Assembly (NCBI GenBank): GCA_024711295.1
Contig: JANJTB010000039.1
Span: forward strand, 134,319 to 198,318
Source: a bacterium
Lineage (GTDB): Bacteria > Bacteroidota > Ignavibacteria > Kapaibacteriales > UBA2268
Direction: 5' to 3'
Length of the DNA: 64,000 nucleotides
In this document: in pieces, positions 63,941-64,000 of the stretch
Layout: every line of letters begins with the position of its first letter
How positions within the stretch are numbered: position 1 is the stretch's first letter
The notes under the pieces: model-generated
Told to the model about the DNA's origin: nothing
The model's database searches: none
Seen by the model: the letters and a program-made list of their open reading frames with translations, nothing else
Position numbers and translations under genes: made by a program

Positions 63941-64000
63941 ATGTCCATAGTTAAACCAAATTTAAAGCAAATCATTCTTGTGTTCATTGCCACGATGATA
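63941..64000 (+). CDS. Start of an exported or membrane protein, cut by window edge
   Basis: Twenty codons from an ATG (MSIVKPNLKQ, then IILVFIATMI, signal-like or transmembrane). CAGGGT precedes the ATG by about 8 bases. Nothing more can be said. Confidence 0.55.
   Translation, partial: MSIVKPNLKQIILVFIATMI

Overview
The window is AT-rich, with short intergenic gaps and no visible rRNA, tRNA, CRISPR array or transposase. Several traits point to the Bacteroidota/Chlorobi (FCB) superphylum: four secreted proteins with a C-terminal type IX secretion (T9SS) sorting domain, a fused LpxC-FabZ lipid A enzyme, a PD40-OmpA envelope protein, and a few upstream TAnnTTTG boxes. An Ignavibacteria- or Kapabacteria-like lineage would fit, but this is inference from gene style and not a phylogenetic result. 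LPS genes, an outer-membrane barrel and lipoproteins show a Gram-negative cell.

1-7.4 kb: a histidine kinase (cut by the window edge) is followed by REC-HDOD and REC-degenerate-HD response regulators. Then come a membrane protein, purE, a ferritin and two exported proteins. 7.6-14.5 kb: a 1538-residue adenylate-forming enzyme with a C-terminal GNAT-like domain, then lpxC/fabZ and lpxA. 14.6-23.8 kb: an orphan multi-PAS kinase, a DUF389 membrane protein, an MsbA-like ABC exporter, a cohesin/dockerin-like T9SS protein and pruA. 23.9-30.2 kb: an ftsL-ftsI pair outside a usual dcw cluster, followed closely by a class D beta-lactamase-like lipoprotein and a degenerate alpha/beta hydrolase-like lipoprotein, then an FKBP isomerase and an exported domain with no normal start codon.

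30.2-43.9 kb: rsmB, a barrel protein, a PorE-like PD40-OmpA protein, a ClC transporter with CBS and TrkA-C domains, a threonine dehydratase/serine racemase, an M49 peptidase, a branched-chain aminotransferase, and grpE-dnaJ. 44.0-46.9 kb: a compact sulfur-detoxification operon (ArsR regulator, TauE exporter, CstB-like persulfide dioxygenase-rhodanese, single rhodanese) with a perfect palindrome upstream.

47-57.2 kb is the most accessory-looking part, all on the minus strand: a hicB antitoxin with a hicA toxin broken by a frameshift and a stop, two large T9SS paralogues whose ends are nearly identical and whose interiors differ, and between them a PIN-domain toxin-antitoxin pair and a DUF3160 T9SS protein. 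57.2-64 kb: an LptF/G permease with a large insertion, an M16 peptidase homologue without its zinc motif, a glycosyltransferase, apaG, a small HExxH protein, a MoxR ATPase and the start of one more gene.
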